Shown: in pieces, positions 26,200 to 33,332 of the stretch
Layout of the letters: the number at the start of each line of letters is the position of its first letter
Numbering within the stretch: the stretch's first letter is position 1
The notes under the pieces: generated by a model
What the model was told of the DNA's origin: nothing
The model's input: the letters and a program-made list of their open reading frames with translations, nothing else
The model's database searches: none
NCBI RefSeq assembly: GCF_028682175.1
Contig: NZ_JANHKS010000039.1
Span: forward strand, 1-54,294
Source of the DNA: Pseudomonas putida
GTDB lineage: Bacteria; Pseudomonadota; Gammaproteobacteria; Pseudomonadales; Pseudomonadaceae
Reading direction: 5' to 3'
DNA: 54,294 nt
Position numbers and translations under genes: made by a program

Positions 26200-27108
26200 T
26201 CATGCCAGTTGAGGTTGATCGTCAACGCCGAGCGGCTGACTCGCTGGTGCGGGGTCCAGCTGTGATCCGGCCTGCACCTGAGTCTCGATGAAGGAGGCGC
26301 TGAGGTCGATGACCTGCCGGTATTCCAGGTCCACAGTGATCATGTGATAGCAGTTGTCGAGCAGCACCTTGACCACCGGTGCGCCCAGGTGACGCTCGAC
26401 GTAATCGGCGTTCCAGCGGCTGGTGATGTCGTCTTCAAGGGAATGCAGCACCAGCGCGGGGGCGTCTACGTAGGGCATGCCGCGCTTGGCCACGGCGATC
26501 AGCCGATGCAGTTCGCGCACGCTGACCCCGGACATGGTCAGAAGCCCGGCGTTGCTGCTTTCGCCTTCCTTCATCTGCTTTTCGACGATGGCGCGCAGGC
26601 GCGGATTCTTGATGCCGTAGGGCGGCTTTTCGTTGAAGCGGCAGATATGCACGCCGAACGGCACCATCATGTAAATGTGAGTGAACTTGGCCACGAACGG
26701 CATGTTCCAGCCGTCGTAGCGCAAGGTCGTGGAATACAGCAAGAGCCCGGCGATTTCACCGGGGTGCTCCGCTGCCATGTGCATCGACATCACGGCGCCC
26801 ATCGACAGGCCGCCGACGAACACCTGGCGGTGCCGCTGGCGAATGCCGACGAAGGTGCGCAACGCGCTCTGGTACCAGTCGTCCCAGCGAGTGCGCTGCA
26901 GGTCGTCGTTGTCGCCGCAATGCCCGGCCAGGGTCGGCACGTACACCGTGCAGCCCCGGTCGGCCAGGCCCTGGGCCACGCGACGCAACTCCGTCGGGGT
27001 GCCGGTCAGGCCGTGGATCAGCAACACCCCCACGGCGCCGTTGCCGAGAATGAACCCGGCATCGCCTTCGCCCATGTCGATCGCAGTGTGCGAGGGCGTC
27101 GGGCTCAT
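26200..27108 (-). CDS. Alpha/beta hydrolase (carboxylesterase/monoacylglycerol lipase type)
   Basis: A 302-residue soluble hydrolase. The oxyanion region is LLIHGLTGTP, the nucleophile elbow GLSMGA (Ser102), the acid Asp in LEDDITS and the histidine in NCYHMI. The closest known type is the carboxylesterase YvaK/Est30 and monoacylglycerol lipase group, which acts on medium-chain acyl esters. No signal peptide is visible. The ATG at 27108 overlaps the aminotransferase stop (ATGA). Within this operon it could release or load an acyl chain used by the adjacent acyltransferase. Confidence 0.85.
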   Translation of the reverse strand: MSPTPSHTAIDMGEGDAGFILGNGAVGVLLIHGLTGTPTELRRVAQGLADRGCTVYVPTLAGHCGDNDDLQRTRWDDWYQSALRTFVGIRQRHRQVFVGGLSMGAVMSMHMAAEHPGEIAGLLLYSTTLRYDGWNMPFVAKFTHIYMMVPFGVHICRFNEKPPYGIKNPRLRAIVEKQMKEGESSNAGLLTMSGVSVRELHRLIAVAKRGMPYVDAPALVLHSLEDDITSRWNADYVERHLGAPVVKVLLDNCYHMITVDLEYRQVIDLSASFIETQVQAGSQLDPAPASQPLGVDDQPQLA

Positions 27109-28499
27109 CGTTTCATGGCCCGGTGCAGCAGGCGGTCGAGCAGGGCGATGCCCAGGTCGATCTCCGGGTAGCTGATTTCCAGCGACGGCGCGAGGGTGAT
27201 CACGTTCTTGTAGTAACCGCCCACGTCCAGCACCAGTCCCAGGCGTTTGCCGTCGATTTCGATGTCGCCTTTCATGCCTTCCTCGACCATGAAATCCAGT
27301 GTCGCCTTGTCCGGGGTGAAGCCGTCCGGAGCGCAGATCTCGGCACGCAGGGCCAGGCCCAGGCCATCGACATCGCCAATGATCGGGTAGCGTTTCTGCA
27401 GGTCGCGCAGGCCTTCGAGGAAGTACTTGCCTTTGTTCATGACCATCGAGCCGTAGTCGGTTTCCGATGTCATCTTGAACATTTCCAGCCCCACTGCCGT
27501 GCCCAGCGGGTTGGAGGCGAAGGTGGAGTGGGTCGAGCCTGGCGGGAAGATTTTCGGGTTGATCAGCTCTTCGCGGGCCCAGATGCCGCCCAGCGGATTG
27601 AGGCCGTTGGTCAGCGCCTTGCCGAACACGATCACGTCGGGTTTGACGTCGAAGTGTTCGATCGACCACAGCTTGCCGGTGCGATAGAAGCCCATCTGGA
27701 TTTCATCGACCACCATCAGGATGCCGTGCTGGTCGAGCACGTGCTTGAGTTCGCTGTAGAAGTTCATCGGCGGAATCACGTAGCCGCCGGTGCCCTGGAT
27801 CGGCTCGACGTAAAACGCGGCGTATTCGCTCTGGCCGACTTTCGGGTCCCAGACGCCGTTGTATTCGGTCTCGAACAGGCGGGCGAACTGCTTCACGCAG
27901 TAGCTGCCGTATTCTTCCTTGGTCATGCCTTTGGGGCCGCGGAAGTGGTACGGGAACGGGATGAACTGCGCGCGCTCGCCGAAGTGGCCGTAGCGGCGGC
28001 GATAGCGGTAGCTGGAGGTGATCGATGAGGCGCCCAGGGTGCGGCCGTGGTAGCCGCCTTCGAAGGCGAACATCAGGCTCTTGCCGTTGCTGGCGTTGCG
28101 CACGACCTTGAGCGAGTCCTCGATGGACTGCGAACCGCCGACGTTGAAATGCACGCGACCGTCCAGGCCGAATTTGTTCTTGGCGTCCACCGCGATGGTT
28201 TCCGCCAGCTCGATCTTGCCCTTGTGCAGGTACTGGCTGGCGATTTGCGGCAGGGTGTCGATCTGCTGTTTCAAGGCATTGTTCAGGCGCGGGTTGGCGT
28301 AGCCGAAGTTCACCGCCGAGTACCACATCTGCAGGTCGAGGTAGGCCTGGTCGCTGGTGTCGTAGACGTACGAGCCTTCGCAGCGGCTGAAAATGCGCGG
28401 CGGGTCGATGTAGTGGACGGTGTCGCCAAAGGAGCAGTACTTGGCTTCTTTTTCCAGAAGGATCTGGTCTTCGGCGGTGGCGATGCGGATATCAGACAT
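27105..28499 (-). CDS. Class III PLP-dependent aminotransferase
   Basis: A 464-residue fold-type I enzyme. The class III signature is VVDEIQMGFYRTG (Asp265, Gln268), and the Schiff-base lysine is Lys294 in FGKALTNGLNP. Family members move amino groups to omega-carbon carbonyls (GABA, ornithine, diaminobutyrate, taurine and similar). I cannot fix the substrate; the sequence is not a standard GabT, ArgD or SpuC. The ATG at 28499 overlaps the HAD phosphatase stop by eight bases. It would supply an amine to the acyltransferase or consume one. Confidence 0.9.
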   Translation of the reverse strand: MSDIRIATAEDQILLEKEAKYCSFGDTVHYIDPPRIFSRCEGSYVYDTSDQAYLDLQMWYSAVNFGYANPRLNNALKQQIDTLPQIASQYLHKGKIELAETIAVDAKNKFGLDGRVHFNVGGSQSIEDSLKVVRNASNGKSLMFAFEGGYHGRTLGASSITSSYRYRRRYGHFGERAQFIPFPYHFRGPKGMTKEEYGSYCVKQFARLFETEYNGVWDPKVGQSEYAAFYVEPIQGTGGYVIPPMNFYSELKHVLDQHGILMVVDEIQMGFYRTGKLWSIEHFDVKPDVIVFGKALTNGLNPLGGIWAREELINPKIFPPGSTHSTFASNPLGTAVGLEMFKMTSETDYGSMVMNKGKYFLEGLRDLQKRYPIIGDVDGLGLALRAEICAPDGFTPDKATLDFMVEEGMKGDIEIDGKRLGLVLDVGGYYKNVITLAPSLEISYPEIDLGIALLDRLLHRAMKR

Positions 28500-29190
28500 G
28501 GTGGAAGAGTTCCTGGGATTCGTTGGAGAGGTGAACGACGGGAGCCGGCAGGCTGTGGGGCAGAAGGGCCAGCAAGGCAGGGAGTTGGGCGAAAGAGTCG
28601 AAGCGCGCATGGGGGATGCCGTTGTGCACGCAGTGGTCGGCCAGCCGGCCCTTGGCGAAGACGAAATCGGCGGTGCTGGCTACGCACATGTCGGACTTGC
28701 CGTCGCCGATCACCAGCACGCGTTTGTCAGCGGGTGTGGATTTGCATTTGCAGTTCCCGGAGGCCGCGCGACAGGCGTCGCTGGCGTGGGGGAAGACGAT
28801 GCGCCAGCTGTTCTGGTCCACCTGACGCAGGCCGTTGGCGATGATCGGCAGCAGCGGCACCTGGTGGCGCGAGAGGATGCGGGCGATGCCTTGTTCCAGG
28901 CCATCGCTGACGATGTCCAGGGTGGCGCCCAGGCCGATCACGTGTTCGACGAACGCCGGGAAGTCGGGGTCGATGCTGACGCTGTCGAAGTAGTCCAGCA
29001 ATTGCGCCGGAAACGCCTTGACCAGCGCCAGTTGGCGGCTGAGGCACTCCCGCGAGCCGATGCGGCCGTTGAGCCACTCGTCTTCGATGTCTACCCAACT
29101 GGGATCGGCGAAGCGTTCGAGAATGTTGTCGATCACGTCGGTCGGGGTGATCGTCCCGTCGAAATCACACACGATATGCCAATGCATCAT
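28492..29190 (-). CDS. HAD-IB phosphatase (MtnX/phosphoserine phosphatase-like)
   Basis: A 232-residue HAD enzyme. Motif I is CDFDGT (Asp9 nucleophile, Asp11), motif II the Ser95 in IVSDG, motif III Lys156, and motif IV GDGKSDMC (Asp163, Asp167). It resembles MtnX-like phosphatases, which act on small phosphorylated metabolites. A cysteine cluster, CRAASGNCKCK at 140–150, could bind metal. First gene of the minus-strand operon; the predicted sigma-54 start lies about 60 bases upstream. A second ATG follows at once (29187), and the ribosome-binding site is weak. Confidence 0.85.
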   Translation of the reverse strand: MMHWHIVCDFDGTITPTDVIDNILERFADPSWVDIEDEWLNGRIGSRECLSRQLALVKAFPAQLLDYFDSVSIDPDFPAFVEHVIGLGATLDIVSDGLEQGIARILSRHQVPLLPIIANGLRQVDQNSWRIVFPHASDACRAASGNCKCKSTPADKRVLVIGDGKSDMCVASTADFVFAKGRLADHCVHNGIPHARFDSFAQLPALLALLPHSLPAPVVHLSNESQELFHHV

Positions 29191-29261
29191 CTGCGTTTGC
29201 CTGTCTTGTCCAAAGAGAGAGCGGGGCGAAGGGCTCGCCGTGTTGCTCGTGGCAGGGCAAG

Positions 29262-29277
29262 AGCAGGGACTGTGCCA
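29262..29277 (-). promoter_or_regulatory. Sigma-54-type promoter of the HAD–aminotransferase operon
   Basis: On the minus strand the bases read TGGCACAGTCCCTGCT, with GG and GC ten bases apart. The -24 box matches TGGCAC exactly and the -12 box is CTGC in place of TTGC. Transcription would begin near 29251, about 60 bases before the HAD start codon. Confidence 0.72.
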
Positions 29278-29341
29278 AGGGTATGAAAGCCCGCAGGGCC
29301 GGGGTTGTGGCAGTCGCCGGAGGTGGCTGGAGGGGTGCGAA

Positions 29342-29368
29342 GCTACAATTTTTGTAGCTTGCTACAAA
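29342..29368. promoter_or_regulatory. Triple half-site palindrome, candidate activator site
   Basis: Three copies of GCTACAA alternate in direction: GCTACAA, TTT, TTGTAGC, TT, GCTACAA. The two overlapping palindromes share the middle half-site. They lie about 90–115 bases upstream of the predicted sigma-54 start of the HAD operon, where enhancer-binding proteins usually bind, and between this operon and the divergent mipA-like gene. Confidence 0.7.
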
Positions 29369-29442
29369 CAACATCAGTGCTTGCGCTGGTGGTCGCCTCT
29401 GGGGATTGATGCGCGCATGTTCGCTGCCCCGAGACCTCTGCG

Positions 29443-30228
29443 ATGACTCTTCTGCCGATCTGTTTCAAACGCCGCCTGTGCATCGCCGGGCTGCTCTGCG
29501 CCGCGTATTTCAGCCCGGCGTGCCATGCCGATCCGCTGACCGGCGATGCGGGCGTGGGCGTCGCCTACCAGCCCCATGACCCCACTGGCACGCGCTACGA
29601 AACCCGGCCGATTCCCTATCTGGACCTGTCCTGGGGGCGGGTCAATCTCAGCTCCGACGAGGGCTTGTCCTGGGATGCGCTCAAGGCCAACGGCTGGAGC
29701 GCCGGGCCGTTCGTCAATTATGTCGAGGGCCGCACGGCCAATGGCGCGCTGCACGGTCTGCATGACGTGTCGGACATGGGCGAGGTGGGTGGCTTCGTCG
29801 AATACAGCCCATCGGACGCCTGGCGTGTTTTCGCTGAAGTGGGCCGCACCTTCGGCGGCAGCAACGGGCAGGGCGGGGTGTTGGGGCGGGTCGGCGGCGA
29901 GCTGGATTACCCGCTGGGCCGCGGGATATTCGGCGGCACGACCCTGGCTGCGCACTACGCCAACGCGGAACAGGCGCAGACCTTCTTCGGCGTCAGCGGC
30001 GCCGAGTCACAGGCCTCCGGCATCCGCGCCTACAACGCCAGCGGCGGTTTCCAGAACCTGACCCTGACCCAGAGCGTAGCCTTCCCGATAGCTGCGAACT
30101 GGTCGCTGATCACCAGCGCCAGCTGGATTCACCTGGTGGGACCGGCCGCCGACAGCAGCATCGTTCGCCAGCAAGGCCGTGTGAATCAAGGCGAACTGGA
30201 CGTCGCCGTGGCGTATCACTTCAAGTAG
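29443..30228 (+). CDS. MipA/OmpV-family outer-membrane protein
   Basis: A 261-residue protein with a signal peptide ending near residue 29 (AAYFSPACHAD), followed by alternating beta-strand segments and a C-terminal VAYHFK that fits an outer-membrane beta-barrel. It matches the MipA/OmpV family, linked to murein-enzyme scaffolding and to small-molecule uptake. It is divergent from the sigma-54 operon across the palindromic site and upstream of the desaturase. I find no convincing promoter of its own. Role in the cluster unknown; transport of the product or of the signal is possible. Confidence 0.75.
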   Translation: MTLLPICFKRRLCIAGLLCAAYFSPACHADPLTGDAGVGVAYQPHDPTGTRYETRPIPYLDLSWGRVNLSSDEGLSWDALKANGWSAGPFVNYVEGRTANGALHGLHDVSDMGEVGGFVEYSPSDAWRVFAEVGRTFGGSNGQGGVLGRVGGELDYPLGRGIFGGTTLAAHYANAEQAQTFFGVSGAESQASGIRAYNASGGFQNLTLTQSVAFPIAANWSLITSASWIHLVGPAADSSIVRQQGRVNQGELDVAVAYHFK

Positions 30229-30237
30229 CGGGCGGGT

Positions 30238-30253
30238 TGGTCTGGGCCTTGCA
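30238..30253 (+). promoter_or_regulatory. Sigma-54-type promoter of the desaturase-like gene
   Basis: TGGTCTGGGCCTTGCA has GG and GC ten bases apart, with TGG at -24 and TTGCA at -12. Transcription would start near 30264, about 28 bases before the desaturase ATG. Confidence 0.62.
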
Positions 30254-30291
30254 ATGAGCCGAAGCACTCATCGTTTTCGAGGAAGTTCTTC

Positions 30292-31158
30292 ATGGCTCGT
30301 CCCGTTTACCGCTGGCTCGCGTACTCGCTCTGGGACATCGTCCCGATTGCCATGGCGCTGGCCCATTTCGCTTTCGTGCTGTGGCTGGTCATGGCCTTTC
30401 ACAGCCTGTCATGGTGGGCCATCGTGCCGCTGGCGCTGCTGTATGCCGTCAGCCTGTCGTGGAGCATCAACAGCATCTCCCACAACCAGATCCACAACGC
30501 CTATTTCACTCACAAGGGCATGAACCGCGCGTTCGACTTGCTGCTGTCGGTGACCATCGGTTTCTCCCAGACCATGTACCGCGACATCCACAACCGTCAC
30601 CATCGCGGCAACTCCGACCGGCCCAACGACAAGGGCGAAACCGTCGACCCGCTGTCGATCTACCGCTACGGCCACAACGGCGAGCCAGAGGCGCTATGGC
30701 GCTATGTGTTCCTGAGTGCCTTTCGTGACGAGCCCAAGAGCTATTACGAGGACATGAAGCGCAAGCACCCCGACGATGCGCGCTGGGCGAAGGTGGAAAT
30801 CTACGTGACCGTCGCGGCCTACATCGCGCTGGCGTTCCATGACTGGCATGCGGTGTTGCTGTTGCTGCCGTTCTGGTACCTGGGGCAGTCGCTGTCGTCG
30901 TTGAACGGCTATTACGAGCACCTGGGCGGCAACCCCGACCTGCCAATTGCCTGGGGCGTGAGTTCGTACAGCCCGCTCTATAACCTGATCTGGATGAACA
31001 ACGGCTACCACGCCGAACACCATTACCGCCCCAAGATGCACTGGACCAAGGTCAAGGCCTTTCACCGGGAGATCAAGGAGCAGCAGCGGATGATGGGCGT
31101 GAAGGAGATACCGGTGTCCCATGGGTTGGGGTTTTTGTTGGATCACACCAATCAATGA
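30292..31158 (+). CDS. Membrane fatty-acid-desaturase-family enzyme
   Basis: A 288-residue integral membrane di-iron protein. The three histidine boxes are HNQIH at 64–68, HNRHH at 100–104 and HAEHH near 250, that is HX3H, HX2HH and HX2HH. At least four hydrophobic segments are visible. The family desaturates or hydroxylates acyl chains or other hydrophobic substrates, using O2 and electrons from a partner that is not encoded here. GAGGAAG precedes the ATG. It is smaller than most acyl-CoA desaturases, and its third box resembles small-molecule and alkane-type members, so substrate assignment would be a guess. Confidence 0.88.
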   Translation: MARPVYRWLAYSLWDIVPIAMALAHFAFVLWLVMAFHSLSWWAIVPLALLYAVSLSWSINSISHNQIHNAYFTHKGMNRAFDLLLSVTIGFSQTMYRDIHNRHHRGNSDRPNDKGETVDPLSIYRYGHNGEPEALWRYVFLSAFRDEPKSYYEDMKRKHPDDARWAKVEIYVTVAAYIALAFHDWHAVLLLLPFWYLGQSLSSLNGYYEHLGGNPDLPIAWGVSSYSPLYNLIWMNNGYHAEHHYRPKMHWTKVKAFHREIKEQQRMMGVKEIPVSHGLGFLLDHTNQ

Positions 31159-31173
31159 ACTGGAACACGGCCC

Positions 31174-31264
31174 CGTAGCAGCACGGCTTGCCGGCGGGAG
31201 CGGTGTGTCAGACAAGGATTATTCGACTGACACACCGACCCCGCCGGCAAGCCGTGCTGCTACG
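31174..31264. repeat. REPIN, family A
   Basis: CCGTAGCAGCACGGCTTGCC at 31173–31192 and the inverted arm ending GCTGCTACG near 31264, separated by about 45 bases. It follows the desaturase stop codon directly. Confidence 0.88.
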
Positions 31265-31290
31265 AATGGATTTATGTGATTCACACGGAC

Positions 31291-31383
31291 CTGTAGGAGT
31301 GAGCTTGCTCGCGATTGCATTCGGTCAGACACCTGAACTTTGCCTGATACACCGCCATCGCGAGCAAGCTCACTCCTACAGGG
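31291..31383. repeat. REPIN, family B (TAGGAGTGAGCTTGCTCGCGA type)
   Basis: CTGTAGGAGTGAGCTTGCTC at 31291–31310 and its inverted arm ending CTCACTCCTACAGG at 31382. It is in tandem with the family A unit just upstream, between the convergent desaturase and EamA-like genes. Confidence 0.88.
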
Positions 31384-31797
31384 TTAATGTTCTTTCTCTG
31401 CCAACAACGCTATCCCGCCAATAATCACCCACACCCCCAGCCAGTGCAGGGCGCTGATGTGCTCGCCCAGCCCCAGCCACGACCCCAGCAGCACCACCAC
31501 GAACACCAGCGAACTCAAGGGAAAGGCCAGCGACAGACTGCTACGTCGCAGGATCAGCATCCAGCTCAGGAACGAGCCCACATAACAGCCCACGGCCCCC
31601 AGCACCGCCACATTGCCCATCGCCGCCAGCAGCCAGTCCAGCCCGAACGGCATCGCTGACAGTCCATCGCCACCGACCTTCAGCGCCAGTTGCGCCGCGC
31701 TCTCGAAACCAATCAACAGCCCCCAGAGCCCGATGCTCGCGGCGCGGCTTTCCAGCCAGCGCCAGGCCGGTTTTTCATTCAGGATTTGCTCATTCAT
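31384..31797 (-). CDS. Half-size EamA/ArnE-like membrane protein
   Basis: A 137-residue protein with four hydrophobic segments, the size of half an EamA transporter. It resembles ArnE/ArnF and SMR-type subunits: SLAFPLSSLVFVVVLLGSWL and GVWVIIGGIALL fit the last two helices of that fold. ArnE/ArnF move an aminoarabinose lipid across the inner membrane. It is the last gene of the second operon and overlaps the acyltransferase upstream by eight bases. I infer that it pairs with the protein at 32958–33332 to form a heterodimeric transporter or flippase. Confidence 0.75.
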   Translation of the reverse strand: MNEQILNEKPAWRWLESRAASIGLWGLLIGFESAAQLALKVGGDGLSAMPFGLDWLLAAMGNVAVLGAVGCYVGSFLSWMLILRRSSLSLAFPLSSLVFVVVLLGSWLGLGEHISALHWLGVWVIIGGIALLAEKEH

Positions 31798-32950
31798 CTA
31801 TGGATTTCCTGGCCACAACATTCGACTGATCCAGCCCGGCCTTGCGCACCAGCCAGCCCAGCAATCGGGTGACCCACGCACGGCGGTGATGGAGATAATG
31901 GTCATTGCCCAGCAGCCGACAACCCAGCCGCAGCTTCTCGTCATAGGCCGCCTGGCTGGCTTCGAACGCCGGAATGCCCTGGGCAATGCAACGCTGCACA
32001 TGGGCCAGCCAGGTGCGGTGGTAGAGGTTGTGCTCACGGGCGGCTGCGCCATCGGAGGCAAACACCTTGTCGATCTGCCTCAACCCGTCGCCCAGCAGCA
32101 GGTTGAAGCCGATCAGCCGGTCGCCACACCAGAACAGGTAGCAGGTCGCACGCTCGCCCAGCATGGCCAGCACCGAGCGGAAATAGTCGGCGGTCAGCGG
32201 TTCGATCTCCTCGCCGCTACGGCCCACGGTGTCGGCATACAGCGCCAGCATGGTTTCGATCACGTCATCGACCTGATGCTGCCGCGCTTCGATGCGCAGG
32301 TTCGATGGCGCCGCCAGCTTGCGTTTGAGCCCCTTGCGCGTCACCCGGCCGAGGCTCGCCAGATAGCCCTGCAGATCGGCGTAGGGCAACGGCAGCAGGG
32401 TTCTCGGCATTCCGGCCACGCGGGCAAAGCCCAGATGTTCCAGCGCGCTGCGCAAAGTCACACGCTCTTCGGCTACGTCCTTGAACAGGTACAGCCAGGT
32501 GCCGTCCAGTCGCGACTGGCGATCCAGGGCGTCTATCAGCACCGGCAGGATTTCAGGCGTGCGCGCCAGCCAGTCCGGGGCGCAGGCGATGGAGCAGGTT
32601 TCGGTGACGGGCGAACCCACCGCCAGGATCGGCAGCGATAGCTGCCCGAACAGCTTCGCCAGCAGACCGTCGAGCACCTGGTTCAGCGGCAGCCGATGGC
32701 GATAGGCCGGTGCCACCGCGATCAGGCGCTGGCCGTCGCGGATCATGAAATAACGCGGCTCGATGCCAGGTAATCCGGCGTCTTCGATGGCGGCGTAGTA
32801 GTCGTAGCCTTCAAGCTCGTCGCTGTCGAGTTGCGCCCAGTCGCTGCGCCTGACCCGATGAATGCTGTGGCTGACCTCGACGCTCAGTGCAGAAGTGTCA
32901 CTGAGCGTGACCGGGTTCCCTTGGGCGTAAATCGATTGAATCTGTGTCAT
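31790..32950 (-). CDS. FemAB-like N-acyltransferase (peptidogalycan-biosynthesis type), copy 2
   Basis: A 386-residue paralogue of the protein at 25069–26196. Shared blocks include LASLGRVTRKGLKR, FNLLLGDGLRQIDKVFASDG, REHNLYHRTWLAHVQRCI and FEASQAAYDEKLRLGCR. It lacks membrane segments. The ATG at 32950 has GAGG six bases upstream. It lies between the two half-size transporter genes, with a seven-base gap on one side and an eight-base overlap on the other, so all three are likely made together. The acyl donor and acceptor are unknown. Confidence 0.75.
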   Translation of the reverse strand: MTQIQSIYAQGNPVTLSDTSALSVEVSHSIHRVRRSDWAQLDSDELEGYDYYAAIEDAGLPGIEPRYFMIRDGQRLIAVAPAYRHRLPLNQVLDGLLAKLFGQLSLPILAVGSPVTETCSIACAPDWLARTPEILPVLIDALDRQSRLDGTWLYLFKDVAEERVTLRSALEHLGFARVAGMPRTLLPLPYADLQGYLASLGRVTRKGLKRKLAAPSNLRIEARQHQVDDVIETMLALYADTVGRSGEEIEPLTADYFRSVLAMLGERATCYLFWCGDRLIGFNLLLGDGLRQIDKVFASDGAAAREHNLYHRTWLAHVQRCIAQGIPAFEASQAAYDEKLRLGCRLLGNDHYLHHRRAWVTRLLGWLVRKAGLDQSNVVARKSIDE

Positions 32951-32957
32951 GAACACC

Positions 32958-33332
32958 TCACGCGCCGGTGGCGCACACCAGCATGACGCCGAACGTAATG
33001 ACCATCGTGCCGAGCCAGCGGCGCCGGCTGACCCGCTCGCCAAGCACCAGCCTCCCGCCCAGCACCACGCCGACGTAACTCAGGCTCGCAGCCGGAAACA
33101 CCAGCGACAGCGGCGCCAGCGACAGCACCAGCAGCCAGGTGATGAACTCGACCACATAGGCGCCCACGCCAAACCAGAGCATCGGCGCGCCGGCGATCTG
33201 CACCCAGAAGCTGCGCAGGCGAAACCCGCCTTCCTGTGCAGGCAGCCGGTCCAGGCCGAGCTTGAATGCCAGTTGGCCAATGACGTCGAGCAGGATTGAA
33301 AAGGCCGTCAGCAGCACCACGGTCAGGGTCAT
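32958..33332 (-). CDS. Half-size EamA/ArnF-like membrane protein
   Basis: A 124-residue protein with four hydrophobic segments. LSLVFPAASLSYVGVVLGG and LVLGERVSRRRWLGTMVITF correspond to the helix-3 to helix-4 region of the DMT/ArnEF fold. It differs clearly from the other half-size protein, as ArnE differs from ArnF, which fits a heterodimer. Its start ATG overlaps the stop of the ureohydrolase-like gene (ATGA). Confidence 0.75.
   Translation of the reverse strand: MTLTVVLLTAFSILLDVIGQLAFKLGLDRLPAQEGGFRLRSFWVQIAGAPMLWFGVGAYVVEFITWLLVLSLAPLSLVFPAASLSYVGVVLGGRLVLGERVSRRRWLGTMVITFGVMLVCATGA

Noticed and set aside
29400..29414. Possible sigma-54 promoter for the mipA-like gene (TGGGGATTGATGCGC)
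   Set aside because: Only GG-N10-GC spacing fits; the -24 and -12 boxes are poor, so it is no better than chance in this base composition.
31174..31383. Repeated units that could suggest a CRISPR array
   Set aside because: They are inverted REP pairs scattered between genes, not direct repeats with regular spacers, and there are no cas genes.
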